Of a stretch of DNA of 64,000 bases, positions 1 through 13,639 are shown in pieces; positions within the stretch are counted from its first letter, which is position 1, and the number at the start of each line of letters is the position of its first letter. Made by a program: the position numbers and the translations under genes. This DNA comes from Salvelinus alpinus (lineage: Eukaryota > Chordata > Actinopteri > Salmoniformes > Salmonidae). The notes under the pieces were generated by a model. It made no database searches and was not told the origin of the DNA. It worked only from the letters and a program-made list of their open reading frames with translations. The stretch lies in the NCBI RefSeq assembly GCF_045679555.1, contig NC_092096.1, forward strand, positions 31,391,624-31,455,623, in the 5' to 3' direction.

Positions 1-430
1 AAACATAACGATGGTCATTTTTGCCAAACAGTTCTATTTTTGTTTAATCAGACCAGAGGACATTTCTCCAAAAAGTACAATCTTTTGTCCCCATGTGCAT
101 TTGCAAACCGTAGTCTGGCTTCTTTATGGTGGTTTTGGAGCAGTGGCTTCTTCCTTGCGGAGCGGCCTTTCAGGTTATGTCAATATAGGACTAATTTTAC
201 TGTGGATATAGATACTTTTGTACCCATTTCCTCCAGCATCTTCACAAGGTCCTTCCTGAGCGGTATGACGGCTGCGTGGTCCCATGGTGTTTATACTTGC
301 ATACTATTGTTTGTACAGATGAACGTGGTACCTTCAGGCGTTTGGAAATTGCTCCCAAGGATGAACCAGACTTGTGGAGGTCTACACGTTTTTTTCTGAG
401 GTCTTTGCTGATTTCTTTTGATTTTCCCAT
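1..430 (-). pseudogene. Tc1 transposase remnant (N-terminal part)
   Basis: The ATG is the complement of 428-430. The first ~58 residues are the paired-like helix-turn-helix DNA-binding region (motifs [15 protein letters not shown] and [12 protein letters not shown]). Directly after RSGR a deletion removes the segment encoding the second helix-turn-helix, and the frame is lost. The rest of the catalytic domain continues towards and beyond the left edge. It cannot make an active enzyme. Confidence 0.85.
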
Positions 431-820
431 GATGTCAAGCAAAGAGGCACTAGAGTTTGAAGGGTGGCGTTGAAATACATCCACAGGTACACCACCAATT
501 GACTCAAATTCTGTCAATTAGCCTATCAGAAGGTTCCAAAGCCATGACATAATTTTCTGGAATTTTCAAAGCTGTTTAAAAGCACAGTCAACTTAGTGTA
601 TGTTAAACTTCTGACCCACTGGAATTGTGATAGAGTGAGTTATAAGTGAAATAATCTGTCTGTAAACAATTGTTGGAAAAATGACTTGTGTCATGCACAA
701 AGTAGATGTCCTAACCGACTTGCCAAAACTATAGTTTGTTAACAAGAAATTTGTGGAGTGGTTGAAAAACAAGTTTTAATGACTCAAACCTAAGTGCTTG
801 TAAACTTCCGACTTCAACTG
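1..820 (-). mobile_element. Tc1 transposon, Sleeping Beauty-type, cut by window edge
   Basis: The right end shows the TIR (reverse of CAGTTGAAGTCGGAAGTTTA) at about 798-820, followed by the target TA at 821-822. The inner direct repeat of the family (GTCAGAAGTTTA type) lies near 606-625, so the IR/DR arrangement is kept at this end. The left part runs out of the window. Transposase reads on the minus strand. Confidence 0.93.
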
Positions 821-822
821 TA

Positions 823-1771
823 GCAATGTAAAGTACCTACGGAGCCAGATGGAAGGAGCCCAGGACGGTGACTGGGCACAATGTTTGACACATTGTGCTT
901 TGATCAGTGTGTGAGTGGAGCAAGTCAAGGAAATCCCAAGACACTCTGTTTTGACTGGCATACCCCGACTTGGGACATCTACTTATCTTACAGGCAGAAC
1001 ACACTGACAATGTTTCAATGTCTAGAGGGGGAGAAAGGGGTTGTAGAAACATAATGAGAGGGTGAACTGAGGAGATGAAGACAGAGAGAGCTGAGGAGAT
1101 GATGACAGAGCGAGAGAGAGAGTGTAAGAGTGAGTGAGAGAGGGGGGTGGAGTTTGAGAGAGAGAGAGACTAAGTGGGATGGAGAATGTGGGGAGAAACT
1201 GGATCAATGGCTGATTTTTACAACAGTGTTACATAAGACTATTTAAAGTTTGGCAAGGCTCTTATCCAGGATGTGTTGATGGCTTCCAGGGTATTGTTCT
1301 TCTGGAGACACTTCAGAGAGATCTGGATTTTTGATGAAGTGAGAGGGTGTCACGCCAAGGCAGTGGAAATCGCCAGCTCATGTGAACTACACCTGTTGTT
1401 GCAGAGTTCCTGAGTTTATGACTCAAGTGAAGATCCATAAAATGCTAATCTGTTCATTATTAACCCATTACAATAAATGAAAGATGGTAAACAAGGGTTT
1501 CTTCAGTGCAAGTTAAAAGACCTTCAATGATCGTGTTAGCATTGTTGGTTTGGTCAGTGTGGCGATACCCACTACAGGTCAGGAAGAGAAGAGTATTTTT
1601 CATAAAGCAAATGCTACAGATACACAGAAATGTTAAAACATGATCTTTATTTGAAGAAGGAGAAAACACAACCTTCCTCATGTTTCTCCAGGGCTTCAAG
1701 GAGAATGTATTGCAATAGTTTGAACATACATTTTTAAGCCCATCATTTTCCCCAACGTAATTCTCCGTTGT
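823..1771. other. No gene seen; GA-rich tract
   Basis: I see no coding exon. A GA-rich low-complexity tract covers about 1030-1180. The open frames here have no recognisable protein similarity. Confidence 0.5.
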
Positions 1772-2251
1772 CTCCAAACTAGAGGTCGACCGATTATGAT
1801 TTTTCAACGCCGATACCGATACCGATTATTGGAGGACCAAAAAAGCCGATACCGATTAATCGGACGATTTTTTAAATGTATCTGTAATAATGACAATTAC
1901 AACAATACTGAATGAACACTTATTTTAACTTAATATAATACATCAATAAAATCAATTTAGCCTCAAATAAATAATGAAACATGTTCAATTTGTTTTAAAT
2001 AATGCAAAAACAAAGTGTTGGAGAAGAATGTAAAAGTGCAATATGTGCCATGTAAGAAAGCTAACGTTTAAGTTCCTTGCTCAGAACATGAGAACATATG
2101 AAAGCTGGTGGTCCCTTTTAACATGAGTCTTCAATATTACCAGGTAAGATGTTTTAGGTTGTAGTTATATTAGGACTATTTCTCTCTATACGATTTGTAT
2201 TTCATATACCTTTGACTATTGGATGTTCTTATAGGCACTTTAGTATTGCCA

Positions 2252-2451
2252 GTGTAACAGTATAGCTTCCATCCCTCTCCTCACCACTACCTGGGCTCGA
2301 ACCAGGAACACATCGACAACAGCCACCCTCGAAGCAGCGTTACCCATGCAGAGCAAGAGGAACAACTACTCCAAGTCTCAGAGAGAGTGACGTTTGAAAC
2401 GATATTAGCGCTCACCCCGCTAACTAGCTAGCCATTTCACATCGGTTACAC
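2252..2451 (-). mobile_element. Nested SINE-like unit with GTGTAAC terminal repeats
   Basis: The unit begins GTGTAACAG and ends CGGTTACAC, so its termini are short inverted repeats. On the minus strand it holds GGTTCGAGCCCAGG, a pol III B-box-like sequence. CCAG-like bases flank both ends. It interrupts the surrounding hAT-like element. Confidence 0.6.
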
Positions 2452-3224
2452 CAGCCTAATCTCGGGAGTTGATAGGCTTGAAGTCATAAACAGCGCAATG
2501 CTTGAAGCATTGCAAAACGCACTAAAGTGCTGTTTGAATGAATGCTTACGAGCCTGCTGGTGCCTACCACCGCTCAGTCAGACTGCTCTATCAAATCATA
2601 GACTTAATTATAACATAATAACACACAGAAATACCAGCCTTAGGTCATTAATATGGTCGAATCCGGAAACTATCATTTCGAAAAACAAAACGTTTATTCT
2701 TTCAGTGAAATACGGAACCGTTCCGTATTTTATCGAACGGGTGGCATCCCTAAGTCTAAATATTGCTGTTACATTGCACAACCTTCAATGTTATGTCATA
2801 ATTACGTAACATTCTGGCAAATTAGTTCGCAATGAGCCAGGCGGCACAAACTGTTGCATATACCCTGACTCTGCGTGCAATGAATGCAAGAGAAGTGACA
2901 CAATTTCACCTGGATAATATTGCCTGCTAACCTGGATTTCTTTCAGCTAAATATGCAGGTTTAAAAATATATACTTCTGTGTATTGATTTTAAGAAAGGC
3001 ACTGATGTTTATGGTTAGGTACACGTTGGAGCAACGACCGTCCTTTTTCGCGAATGCACACCGCATCGATTATATGCAACGCAGGACACGCTAGATAAAC
3101 TAGTAATATCATCAACCATGTGTAGTTATAAGTAGTGATTATGATTGATTGATTGTTTTTTATAAGATACGTTTAAATGCTAGCTTGCAACTTACCTTGG
3201 CTTCTTACTGCATTCACGTAACAG

Positions 3225-3420
3225 GCAGGCTCCTCGTGAGGCAGGTGGTTAGAGCGTTGGACTAGTTAACCGTAAGGTTGCAAGATTGAATCCCTGAGCT
3301 GACAAGGTAAAAATCTGTCGTTCTGCCCCTGAACAAGGCAGTTAACCCACCGTTCCAAGGCCGTCATTGAAAATAAGAATGTGTTCTTAACTGGCTTGCC
3401 TAGTTAAATAAAGGTGTAAA
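3225..3420 (+). mobile_element. tRNA-derived SINE inside the hAT-like element
   Basis: A-box-like GTGGTTAGAGCGTTGG is followed by a B-box-like GGTTGCAAGATTGAATCC, then the body CTGCCCCTGAACAAGGCAGTTAACCC and the tail CTTGCCTAGTTAAATAAAGG with an A-rich end. The GTTAAC site fits the salmonid HpaI-type SINEs (naming from recognition only). Confidence 0.8.
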
Positions 3421-3813
3421 AATAATAATAAAACAAATAAAATAATTAAAGAAAATAAATAAATAAATACAAATTTAAATAAAAGTTAAAAAAAAAATAA
3501 CAAAGTACATTATTTATATTTATTTTTTAATCGGCAAAATCGGCGTCCAAAAATACCGATTTCCGATTCTTATGAAAACTTGAAATCGGCCCTAATTAAT
3601 CGTCCATTCCGATTAATCGGTCAACCTCTACTCCAAACCCCTTTTCATCTGTTTCAGAGATGTGCCTGTGTTGCTCAGCTTCGATGGAAGACACAGAACA
3701 CCAACATAGATCTAACTTAGCCATATTTAGCGTTTAGCGAACATTATCTAAAATGGAGTACAACAAATAACTCCATAAACCGGAAATACTTGTCGTATGA
3801 CTAAGTTCGCTGT

Positions 3814-3980
3814 CCCCACATGCGTCAAGATGGCCACCATTGTTCCTGTTCCCAAGAAAGCAAAGGTTGATTACCAACAACGACGAGATAGCCTACAGGG
3901 AGGAGGTGGGGGCCCTCGGAGTGTGGTGTTCGGAAAATAACTTCTCATTCAACAAAAGTCAACAAAACAGATGATCGTGG
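3814..3980 (+). pseudogene. Non-LTR retrotransposon RT fragment with internal deletion
   Basis: The bases read as MATIVPVPKKAK, which then joins directly to LITNNDE and YREEVGALGVWC. In the family these two pieces lie on either side of the catalytic reverse-transcriptase core, so most of the RT domain is deleted. Later bases are scrambled. Confidence 0.65.
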
Positions 3981-4327
3981 TGCCCCCCCGCTTAGGAGCC
4001 AGAAACAGGGTGGCCATGTCTATAGGCGCCATCATGATTATCATTGTCATTGATTTCAAAATGGAAAACCATTCTAATACAACAACAATATTCCAAGGGA
4101 GAGTAGAGAAAACACAAGAAACTTATTATTCAAACGAAAATTCCTGAATTCTGAGGCTAAAACATCAAAACAGCTGTTTTGCTCAAGATCGGATGGGGAG
4201 AAAATGTTGAACTTTAAACTCTCAGCTTGAAATATGCTTGGCATAGAGAGGCAGTAAAACACCTCTTTGGCACTGTAATAATGAGGCTGTGTTGGGCATG
4301 TCTTGTCTGGTATAAAAGAGAGTTCTG

Positions 4328-4485
4328 CTGCACGTGTGGCTCAGTTGGTAGAGTATGGAGCTTGCAACGTCAGGTTGTGGATTCAATTTCCACAGGGGCA
4401 CCAGTACAAAAAATGTGGAAAACTGTATCCACTCACTACTGTAAGTCGCTCTGGATAAGAGAGTCTACTAAATGACTAAAATGGA
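4328..4485 (+). mobile_element. tRNA-derived SINE with GTAAGTCGCTCTGGATAAGAG tail
   Basis: The A-box is TGGCTCAGTTGGTAGAG and the B-box region is GGTTGTGGATTCAATTTCC. The 3' part GTAAGTCGCTCTGGATAAGA with CTAAATGACTAAAATG is the common fish SINE tail. There are several mutations against the usual sequence, so it is an old copy. Confidence 0.8.
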
Positions 4486-4929
4486 AACAGCTCTACTTCT
4501 GAGGCTGAAAACAACCCACTAGCATATGGAATGTGCGGCTCTCTTTGATGAAATATTGTTGGGAAGCACATAATCTGTTTTATGTGACTGTAAACTGAGT
4601 TAAGTGAAGCTTCATGAGGGAAACAGTTGTTTATTTGAGGCTAAAGAAAGCTGAACTTTCACTTTGGCACACACACAAGCCAGCTTCAAGCTACTCCATT
4701 GCCATATCAAGTGAGAATGCCACAATGCCATGAAGTTGGCATTCCTTCCTTTGTCTGTGTGCATTTGAAAGACACACCTGGAAATGTTGGTCAAACACTG
4801 CAAGACAGGTGTGGTGCTGTCATGGCTGCTGTAAAAAGTGGAGAGAAACTCCCATCCTGGTGAGACACCATTCATTGTGAAAGAGGTCCATTGTTTCAGT
4901 GGTACAGAGCGGGGGGATACCATTCACCC

Positions 4930-6118
4930 CAGTGTTTCCGCGGCAGTTAATTCACTGTGGCGCTGCGCCATGGCAAAATGATTGCCGCCACGGCAACAAA
5001 ATATGGGACAGGAAAAAATATTTCTGCAGAGGCGCACTTTGAAGATGTTAGAACAGTCCACATTTATTTTCCTCTGCAACAAAATGAGTAATGAGGAGAA
5101 AATACATACAACCCTAAGGTAGAATAGTTCTATGCAAGAGGAAAATCCCTCTCAAGTTGCATGTATAGGGACAGAAACATGCATTCTGACAAGCAGTGTC
5201 AACTCACAACAATTCAAAATGCAATCGTGGGGAAAACATCAGTTTTAATAGCCTTTCTTATAAAAAGGATCCCGGCTTTCCATTCCTACTTTATTTATTT
5301 CTCAACTACTAAATATTTTGCGAATTTTAAACCCAGAGTTTTTAGCAGCGGCATGGTGAAGCACCTTACCACTCTGCAATCCACCATGAGTACATAGGGG
5401 AGAGTGGGGCTGAATGGAACACGGGTCAATTGTAGGGCCGCTTGGGGTAAAACGAGACCCTAACTCAAAATCTTTTTGGGGACTGACAAATTGTGATGGG
5501 TGGGGTGGTTTCAGTGAGATGTACAGGTAGGGGCGTATTACCCTAGGTGCCGTTTTACCCTAAATTACCCTAACAGGTAGGCCTACATTATATTCACTGT
5601 ATTTTTGCAAGTTTTTTGGGATATAAAATGAATCAATTTGATGATAACTTGTTAAAAGATCACATTTGGGATTTAGCTAATGATTAGCTCAACAGGGTAA
5701 ATGCAGATAGGCAACCCCATGCTTCAGCCTATTTATTTCTAGCCACTATGCTGCATCAGTTGGGATACAGGTGATAATGCTTATTGCTAATAGCATACCT
5801 GATCATATTGACCATGAATAGGCTATATGCATGGCCCAATATGTTAAAATCATTCTACCAATATGTTATTGGGCTCATTTCTGGAGGTGGAAATTATATT
5901 TTTGACAGTGTTAGAATAATTTGATTTAAATTCATTTTGGAATAGAATGTCCTTTTAAAAAGTCACTAGAACTGAGATCACCAGTCCTTCTACATAAAAG
6001 TTATCCGGGGGACGACAGACCCCAAAACCACAGGGTTGCCCATCTGCATTTACCCTATAATAACTACCCCCCCGGCAAACGTTTCCCCCCACTGCAATTC
6101 TTTTCAGAGGAAACACTG
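4930..6118. mobile_element. hAT-like non-autonomous element, 1189 bp
   Basis: Both ends carry the inverted repeat CAGTGTTTCC. The flanks are 8-bp direct repeats with one mismatch, ATTCACCC (4922-4929) and ATTCAGCC (6119-6126). The interior is AT-rich without a transposase frame. Confidence 0.72.
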
Positions 6119-6126
6119 ATTCAGCC

Positions 6127-6735
6127 TAGATTACTGAATGTGTCACAACATTCCCCTCATTGCAAAACAAGAAAAGGGGAGGAGATGCTCTTCTTGGCAG
6201 AACAAGACACACAAAAAACAACACACATTCCCGACAACAGTGAAACTTCCTCTGCATCAGCATTGTTTGGGTCAGAGAGAGAGAGAATGTAGCCAAATTG
6301 CCCAGGTCTGATCTGAGGACTTTTGTTTTGAAGTGCTGACAAAGGAAAGCAATCTGTCAGACTGGGCTAGGCAGGGCAGGGCAGCAGAGTTGCGTGAATA
6401 GTGCATTCCTGCCCTGCCACTCCATTGGCAAAACAGTTAGGACAGACAGAGACAGCGGGTGGGCTTAGAGCAACAATGACAGGCCTGACACACTCTCTGT
6501 TAGAATGGATCACTGGTGGTAATTTACTCATGAACCCACCGGGCCCTTTCATCACTCCGAGACATGAGACAGTAGATTCAAAATGGCCACTGTGTTACCT
6601 GAGAACCGTTACTGAAATCCTCCTATCGCTCCCCTTAACCTGGCGGCGCAGGATGAGGGAACACAAAGAGATTAGAAACAACAAAGTTGGAGGTCGCCCC
6701 AGAGATAGTGACGAGAGGAATCACCTCATGCCAGG
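6127..6735. other. No gene seen
   Basis: Apparently single-copy sequence. A short open frame at 6401-6772 runs into the following repeat and has no recognisable similarity. Confidence 0.4.
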
Positions 6736-6737
6736 AA

Positions 6738-6992
6738 CATACACACAAAATCAAAGTTTATTTGTCACATGAGCAGAATACAACAGGTGTAGACCTTACA
6801 GTGAAATGCTAACCAACAGTGCAATTTTTAGGTGAACAATAGATAAGTAAGGAAATAAAAAACAACATTAAAAAGAGTGAATAATAACAGAAGCGAGGCT
6901 ATATGCCGTAGCGAGGCTATACACAGGCACCGGTTAGTCGGGCTAATTGAGGTAGTATGTACATGTAGGTATGGTTAAAGTGACTATGCATA
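6738..6992 (-). repeat. LINE-type 3' tail repeat, reverse
   Basis: Starts with AATCAAAGTTTATTTGTCAC, the complement of the 3' end GTGACAAATAAACTTTGATT common in salmonid LINE tails, and continues with CAGTGAAATGCT and the GAGGCTATA repeats of that family. The Tc1 at 6995 is inserted just beyond it. Confidence 0.65.
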
Positions 6993-6994
6993 TA

Positions 6995-8541
<1,547 letters not shown>

Positions 8542-8544
8542 TAT

Positions 8545-8795
8545 GATAATCATAAAGTGTTCGCAGTATATCCTGTGCGTCCTGCTTGTTGAAGAAAAAA
8601 TATTTGTCTAATCCGAGGTGAGTGATCGCTGTCCTGATATCCAGAAGCTATTTTTTGCCATAAGATACGGTGGCAGAAACATTATGTACAAAATAAGTTA
8701 CAAATAACACGAAGAAAAAAAACACATAATAGCACAATTGGTTAGACGCCCGTAAAACTGCTGCCATTTCTACAGGCGCCATTTGCTACACCAAC
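8545..8795 (-). repeat. Dispersed repeat resembling a LINE 5' region, reverse
   Basis: On the minus strand it reads ATGGCGCCTGTAGAAATGGC, then GGCGTCTAACCAATTGTGC and GTACATAATGTTTCTGCC, a combination I recognise as recurrent in salmonid genomes at LINE 5' ends. No complete ORF remains. Confidence 0.45.
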
Positions 8796-8799
8796 AGTT

Positions 8800-10830
8800 T
8801 CCATAATTAGTGGGCCGTGTGGGTGGTTGACAGTTGACACACCAGGTGTGGTTCCGGGACAGGTGGCTGCGGGATAAGAGGCGTCTAGAGGTCTTCACAT
8901 TCCATTGGTTCCCATCAGCAGAGGACAGCCGCATGGCAACTTCCTCCCTAGTTTATCTAAACAACACCTAGAGGGTAAAGCACCATCTCTGTTGTGTTGG
9001 GTATTAGTCTGTCTACCGTCGCATTCATAGTATACATCTCCTCCCTTTGCTTAAGTCTCGCCTGCAGAGAGGATCACTACAGAAATGTGTGGTGTGGCTT
9101 TCAAGGGAGCCGGAGGGTCCAACGTGGAAACAGAGAGACAGTAAATGTAAACGGCCAAGAGCGCAGCCCAGCATGCCGTTTGTTATTCATGATAAGAAAA
9201 TGGCTCCCTGCTCCCCCGACGAGGATCTGGGAATGTTACTGTCTCGACAAAGTAACCTCCTCTCTCCCTTGCTCTCTGGATCTGAAACCAGACCAAGACG
9301 GCCAACGCCATTACAGTGTTTACGACCTCTCACCCCATCACTTCTTATCTGGCACAGAGGGAAGGGCGGCAGAGGGAAGTTCAGCGTGTGAGGTGGGGGT
9401 GGAGACAGAGAAAGTGAGAGAGAGAATGAGTGAGAGTTCAGAGTGCAGACTTCCCTGGAAGTAGACCAACAGGTCAAGCATTCACTGGGTAACAGTCTCC
9501 AAGAATTCATCAGGGAAAATTGCGGAGAAGGACAGAGGCAGGGGAAGTGAGATAGAGTGAGCGAGAGAAAGAGTGAGAGGGATAAAGTGAGGATTTCAGA
9601 GCCTTGCAGATATGCAAGCAGCCAAGTTCAACCAATGAGGAGTTGACAAAACAATCATAAGGCAGAAAGTGTATGCATGCCTGCATAAACAGGACAATGA
9701 GAAAAAATCTCAAGTTGAACTAAATCTCAAACACCACTTGGAGGCATACATCTAGGCATGCACGATTTTGACTACATCTGAAAATAGGCAAAACACGAAA
9801 GGGAAGGCCTCCAGAGCGAGATTACGGGGAGATATCAAGTCACGGCACCACATCATTTATCACAGCTAGCTGATAGCAGTTCCTTGAATATTTTAGAACC
9901 AAAGCGATCCGTTTGCCTGCTTCAAAGCGCCACTCGGGGGTGAGAGGGAGGGAAAGGACCGGAGAGGGAGGAGGCAGTGTTTCACATGTTATCAGGGAAG
10001 CCAACTGGAAACATGTTCATCTGATTAATGGGACTCTGGCAACCGTGTGTCTCCACAATATAGATTTAATTACCTGATAAGGACAGCAGAAGCCAACAGG
10101 TTTAAAGCGGGTGCTGTTGTGTTAGTGATGGTCATGCAAGCACCGATTTAGGCCACTAACCCTGCTTTTCCTATTGTATCCACCCCGATGATGATGATGA
10201 TGGTGACGGTGTGAATTCACCCTGATATAAAACAATGTTAATGATCGGCGTAGCAGCACAACGTATTTGGATGACGGGCCTCCCTATAGTTATATTATTG
10301 TAATGGCTATACCATATCTGATATCTACACTGTGATAGGGTTATATAATACACTGTTCACAATATCATTACATAACAAGCCTCCATGACCAATTGATCCA
10401 CTACTAATAATCATTTTAACATAAAGCACTGACGTTTTACTGGAACTTTCTCAGCTTTTGTTTAAGTAGGCTGGCGGCAGACAGGGGGAGTTCTATCCTC
10501 ACGCTCCATTGCAGAACCTCTCCCTCCATCTCTCTGCATGTGACAGCATGCTGGATCTCACAACAATAATTCATCAGAAGGAGAGAGGAAGCAAAGCGAG
10601 AGATAAAGATTCAGAACACTGAGGTCTGTATTTTCTGAGTAATTATTCCAGAGATATTAACCCTCCTCAGAGAGGGAGAAAGAGAGAGGGAGAATAAGAG
10701 GGAGTGACGGGAAACCAACTGCCTCCACACTACAGGCATGTTACAACAAAGAAGCATCATCACCTCCAGGCATTTTAAGTGTCCTTATTACGCAACAGTC
10801 ATCTGGAGAAGTTGAGGCAGTAGTTTTGCA
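8800..10830. other. No gene seen; GA-rich and GAT tracts
   Basis: Mostly single-copy-looking sequence. GA-rich stretches lie at about 9400-9440, 9540-9590 and 10670-10710, and a (GAT)n tract at 10188-10202. The open frames at 8994-9510 overlap on both strands and resemble no known protein. Confidence 0.45.
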
Positions 10831-10946
10831 GCAAAGTGGGGGGGTGGGGGGGGGGGGGTGGTGGGGGGAATCAAATCCATGTACACAAACAACAAATGTG
10901 AGGTTAAAATTGGCAAAAGACACATTTCTTTCCACAGGGCCGTGGG

Positions 10947-11615
10947 GTGAGACAGAGATGCAGCTTAAGCCAGGACCACAAATATAAATTCCATCTAGAC
11001 ACCGTAGCCCTAGAGCACACAAAAAACTTCCACAAAGCTGTGAACAAGCTGAGAGACAAGGCAAGAAGGGCCATCTATGCCATCAAAAGGAACATAAAAT
11101 TCGACATACCAATTAGGATATGGATAAAAATACTTGAATCAGTTATGGAACCCTTTGCCCTTTATGGTTGTGAGGTCTGGGTTCCGCTCACCAACCAAGA
11201 ATTCACAAAAAAATGGGACAAACACCAAATTGAGACTCTGCATGCAGAATACTGCAAAAATATCCTCTATGTACAATGTAAAACACCAAATAATGCATGC
11301 AGAGCAGAATTAGGAGGATACTCGCTAATAATCAAAATCCAGACAAGAGACGTTAAATTCTACCACCTAAAAGGAAGCGATTCCCAAACCTTCCATAACA
11401 AAGCCATCCCCTATAGAGAAATTAACCTGGAGAAGAGCCCCTTAAGCAAGCTGGTCCTGGGGCTCTGTTCACAAACACAAACAGACCCCACAAAACCCCA
11501 GGACAGCAACACAATTCGACCCAACCAAATAATGAGAAAACAAAAAGATAATTACTTGACACATTGGAAAGAATTAACAAAAAAACATAGCAAACTAGAA
11601 AGTTATTTGAATTGA
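10947..11615 (+). pseudogene. Non-LTR retrotransposon ORF2 C-terminal fragment
   Basis: A 222-residue open frame carries motifs of the region after the RT core of a fish LINE: RDKARRAIYAIKRNIKFDI, FALYGCEVW, ETLHAEYCKNILYVQCKTP, NACRAELGGYSLIIKIQTR and NYLTHWKELTK. A short block of the family seems deleted near residue 29 and the C-terminal zinc-binding part is absent. It is 5'- and 3'-truncated, although the frame is still open. A G-rich run lies just upstream (10840-10867). Confidence 0.75.
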
Positions 11616-11639
11616 AAGAGAGCGAGAGAGAGAGTGTTA

Positions 11640-13430
11640 ACATATGCCAATAAAAGCACTTAAATTGAGAGAAGCAAAGAAGAAAGGAAAGCGAGGGACT
11701 GTTGGGAACATGAGGAAAAACCTGACAGTCTGCATGTGACTGCTGCAAGGCTTTGTGCCTGCCATCTCCTCCACAATCTGTCTGAAGTGTCTAACGTAAC
11801 ATATACTTTACGTTCCTCCCCCGTGACTTTTAGCAGCAAAGAGAAACATCAGAAAACCCTCACTCACCTTCTGCCAACACTGCCTGTTCCAGGAAACTAA
11901 AACTTTCCCAACGATAATACTAATAATTAGGTATTATGTTAGAGAACACCTACTGTGGATTGATGGTGGTGACAACCTCATTTTGTGGATTTGGGGAAAA
12001 GTGCTAAGTTAATCTGATAGAAGACACCTCAAAGTCCATATGTTTTAATGATTAAGAAACCACTCCTACGGTGGTTTTACCATTGTGCTTGGGACAATGT
12101 GGTTTTGGGAGTAACATTCAGGGAAAATAAAGCGCACCTTGCATGGCATGCCTAACGAGTAACACAATCTCCCAATATTCTGTGTCGGGAAACGGTTAAG
12201 GCATGTTTTGCATTCCTATGAGAAAGGGGGCTTTGTGTACAGTGGCCATTGTGTTAGGGCATTGGCAGACTAGAGTAGACCATGAGTCATAGAGAGCACT
12301 GTCTGGGTTCCAAGCAGGAGCCACTGGGATCACTGGGAATTGTGGGAAAGGTTAAGTCCATGTTTGATCAGGGGGAAAAACAGCATTTCCCTATTCCCCT
12401 TTTCACCTGAGAACTATAGATGTGCAGACATGACACAGAACACAAAACATCAGTACAAGAGCTGAACTGTAAAGAGAGTGGTTTTAAAATGACAGTTGTT
12501 CACAGAGCAAATAGCTTTTCTTAGCGTGGGGGGCTAACAGCGAAGCCCGGGAAACAGGAAATTCAATTTCATGTGCCGTGCTAACCACATCAAAAAGCTG
12601 CTGCTGCAGTCAAACTCAATTGCTGGAAATGTCCTTGTAAAATGTTGGGATCAGCTCTTTCGGGAGAGCTCCCCTTGTGAAGATCATCGTTCTCCTCGTG
12701 GTATCTGAGTTATGCTCACTGGGAATACTGGGAGAACGTTCACAGAATGAAGGCTAAGTGAGTTATTCTGTGAGAGAATATCCTCCTGACCACTATAACC
12801 CTATGTCAAGTTGTTAACACATTTTAAGAGAGAATCAGAAACAGGAAGCCATGATTTACTACTACGTTATACTGCCTTGGCACGATGCCCTGTTGTTACA
12901 TTAAAACGACAAGCATATAACTAAGTTAGGTAGATAAATAACGAAAAGACAAGTGTTCAATATAAATATCATTATTATAACCAACAGGGGAGTGTTGTCA
13001 TGAAACATCTGTCTGATATTAATACATTAAATTGGCTAATGCCTTAGCGCATTGCTCTGTATGAATTTGGTTGAGTTTCTTCCTGTGCATTCCTTTGAAA
13101 GTTAAATTCCATATACCAAGAAGCATGCGGTTTTCATTTGCATCATTCACGTTGACTGGAGGCACTCTATCCTCTATGTCCCTTTCTCCCTCTCTAGATA
13201 ATGCTGGTCCATGGACTATTTGGACTTGATTGTGTGACCTTTGAGGCTGAGGAAAATAAATCCAGAGCTATGGACAGACGGAGCAGACGGCACCAGCCCC
13301 TTCATCCTGCTGGGGAAGGATCCAGCTATCTAGCTTTCACCGCTGGCCCACATGGGAAAGGGAAAGAAGGGGGAGAGAGACTAAGCTAGAGACACAGACA
13401 GAGCGAAAGAAAGAGAGCCAGAGAGAGAGA
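11640..13430. other. No gene seen
   Basis: Apparently unique sequence. No exon, RNA gene or repeat with recognisable ends was found. GA-rich bases at about 13370-13430 lead into the minisatellite. Confidence 0.4.
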
Positions 13431-13433
13431 GAA

Positions 13434-13622
13434 CCACACCTCATGAGCCCGGGCCACACACACACCTCATGAGCCCGAGCCACACACACACCTCATGAGC
13501 CCGGGCCACACAACTCATGAGCCCGGGCCACACAACTCATGAGCCCGGGCCACACAACTCATGAGCCTGGGCCACACACCTCATGAGCCCGGGCCACACA
13601 ACTCATGAGCCCGGGCCACACA
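13434..13622. repeat. Minisatellite, eight units of 22-26 bp
   Basis: Eight copies of a unit centred on CTCATGAGCCCGGGCCACAC. The first units carry an extra CA-rich spacer; later units are 22 bp and almost identical. CTCATGAG and CCCGGG are each self-complementary. Confidence 0.92.
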
Positions 13623-13639
13623 AAAGGAGGAGCAGTGCA

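Larger units (their letters stand above)
1780..3630. mobile_element. hAT-like non-autonomous DNA transposon, 1851 bp, with 8-bp TSD
   Basis: The ends are inverted repeats: TAGAGGTCGACCGATTA on the left and its complement with one change on the right. The element is flanked by a perfect 8-bp duplication, CTCCAAAC (1772-1779 and 3631-3638), which is the hAT target size. Both subterminal regions carry many CCGAT/ATCGG motifs, as expected for hAT transposase binding sites. I see no transposase ORF; the longest open frame (2498-2809) resembles no protein I know. Two insertions are nested inside, at 2252-2451 and about 3225-3420. Confidence 0.88.

Noticed and set aside
3240..3300. Possible tRNA gene (A- and B-box)
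   Set aside because: The boxes continue into a SINE body and tail; no cloverleaf with a proper acceptor stem. The same holds for 16727, 48411, 57005 and 62797.
8994..9510. Overlapping frames of 107-156 codons on both strands
   Set aside because: No domain, no family match, GA-rich composition; likely chance.
10947..11615. 222-codon frame as a host gene
   Set aside because: It matches the post-RT region of fish LINEs and lacks intron or promoter context.
13434..13622. CRISPR-like array
   Set aside because: Direct tandem units without unique spacers in a vertebrate genome; a minisatellite.
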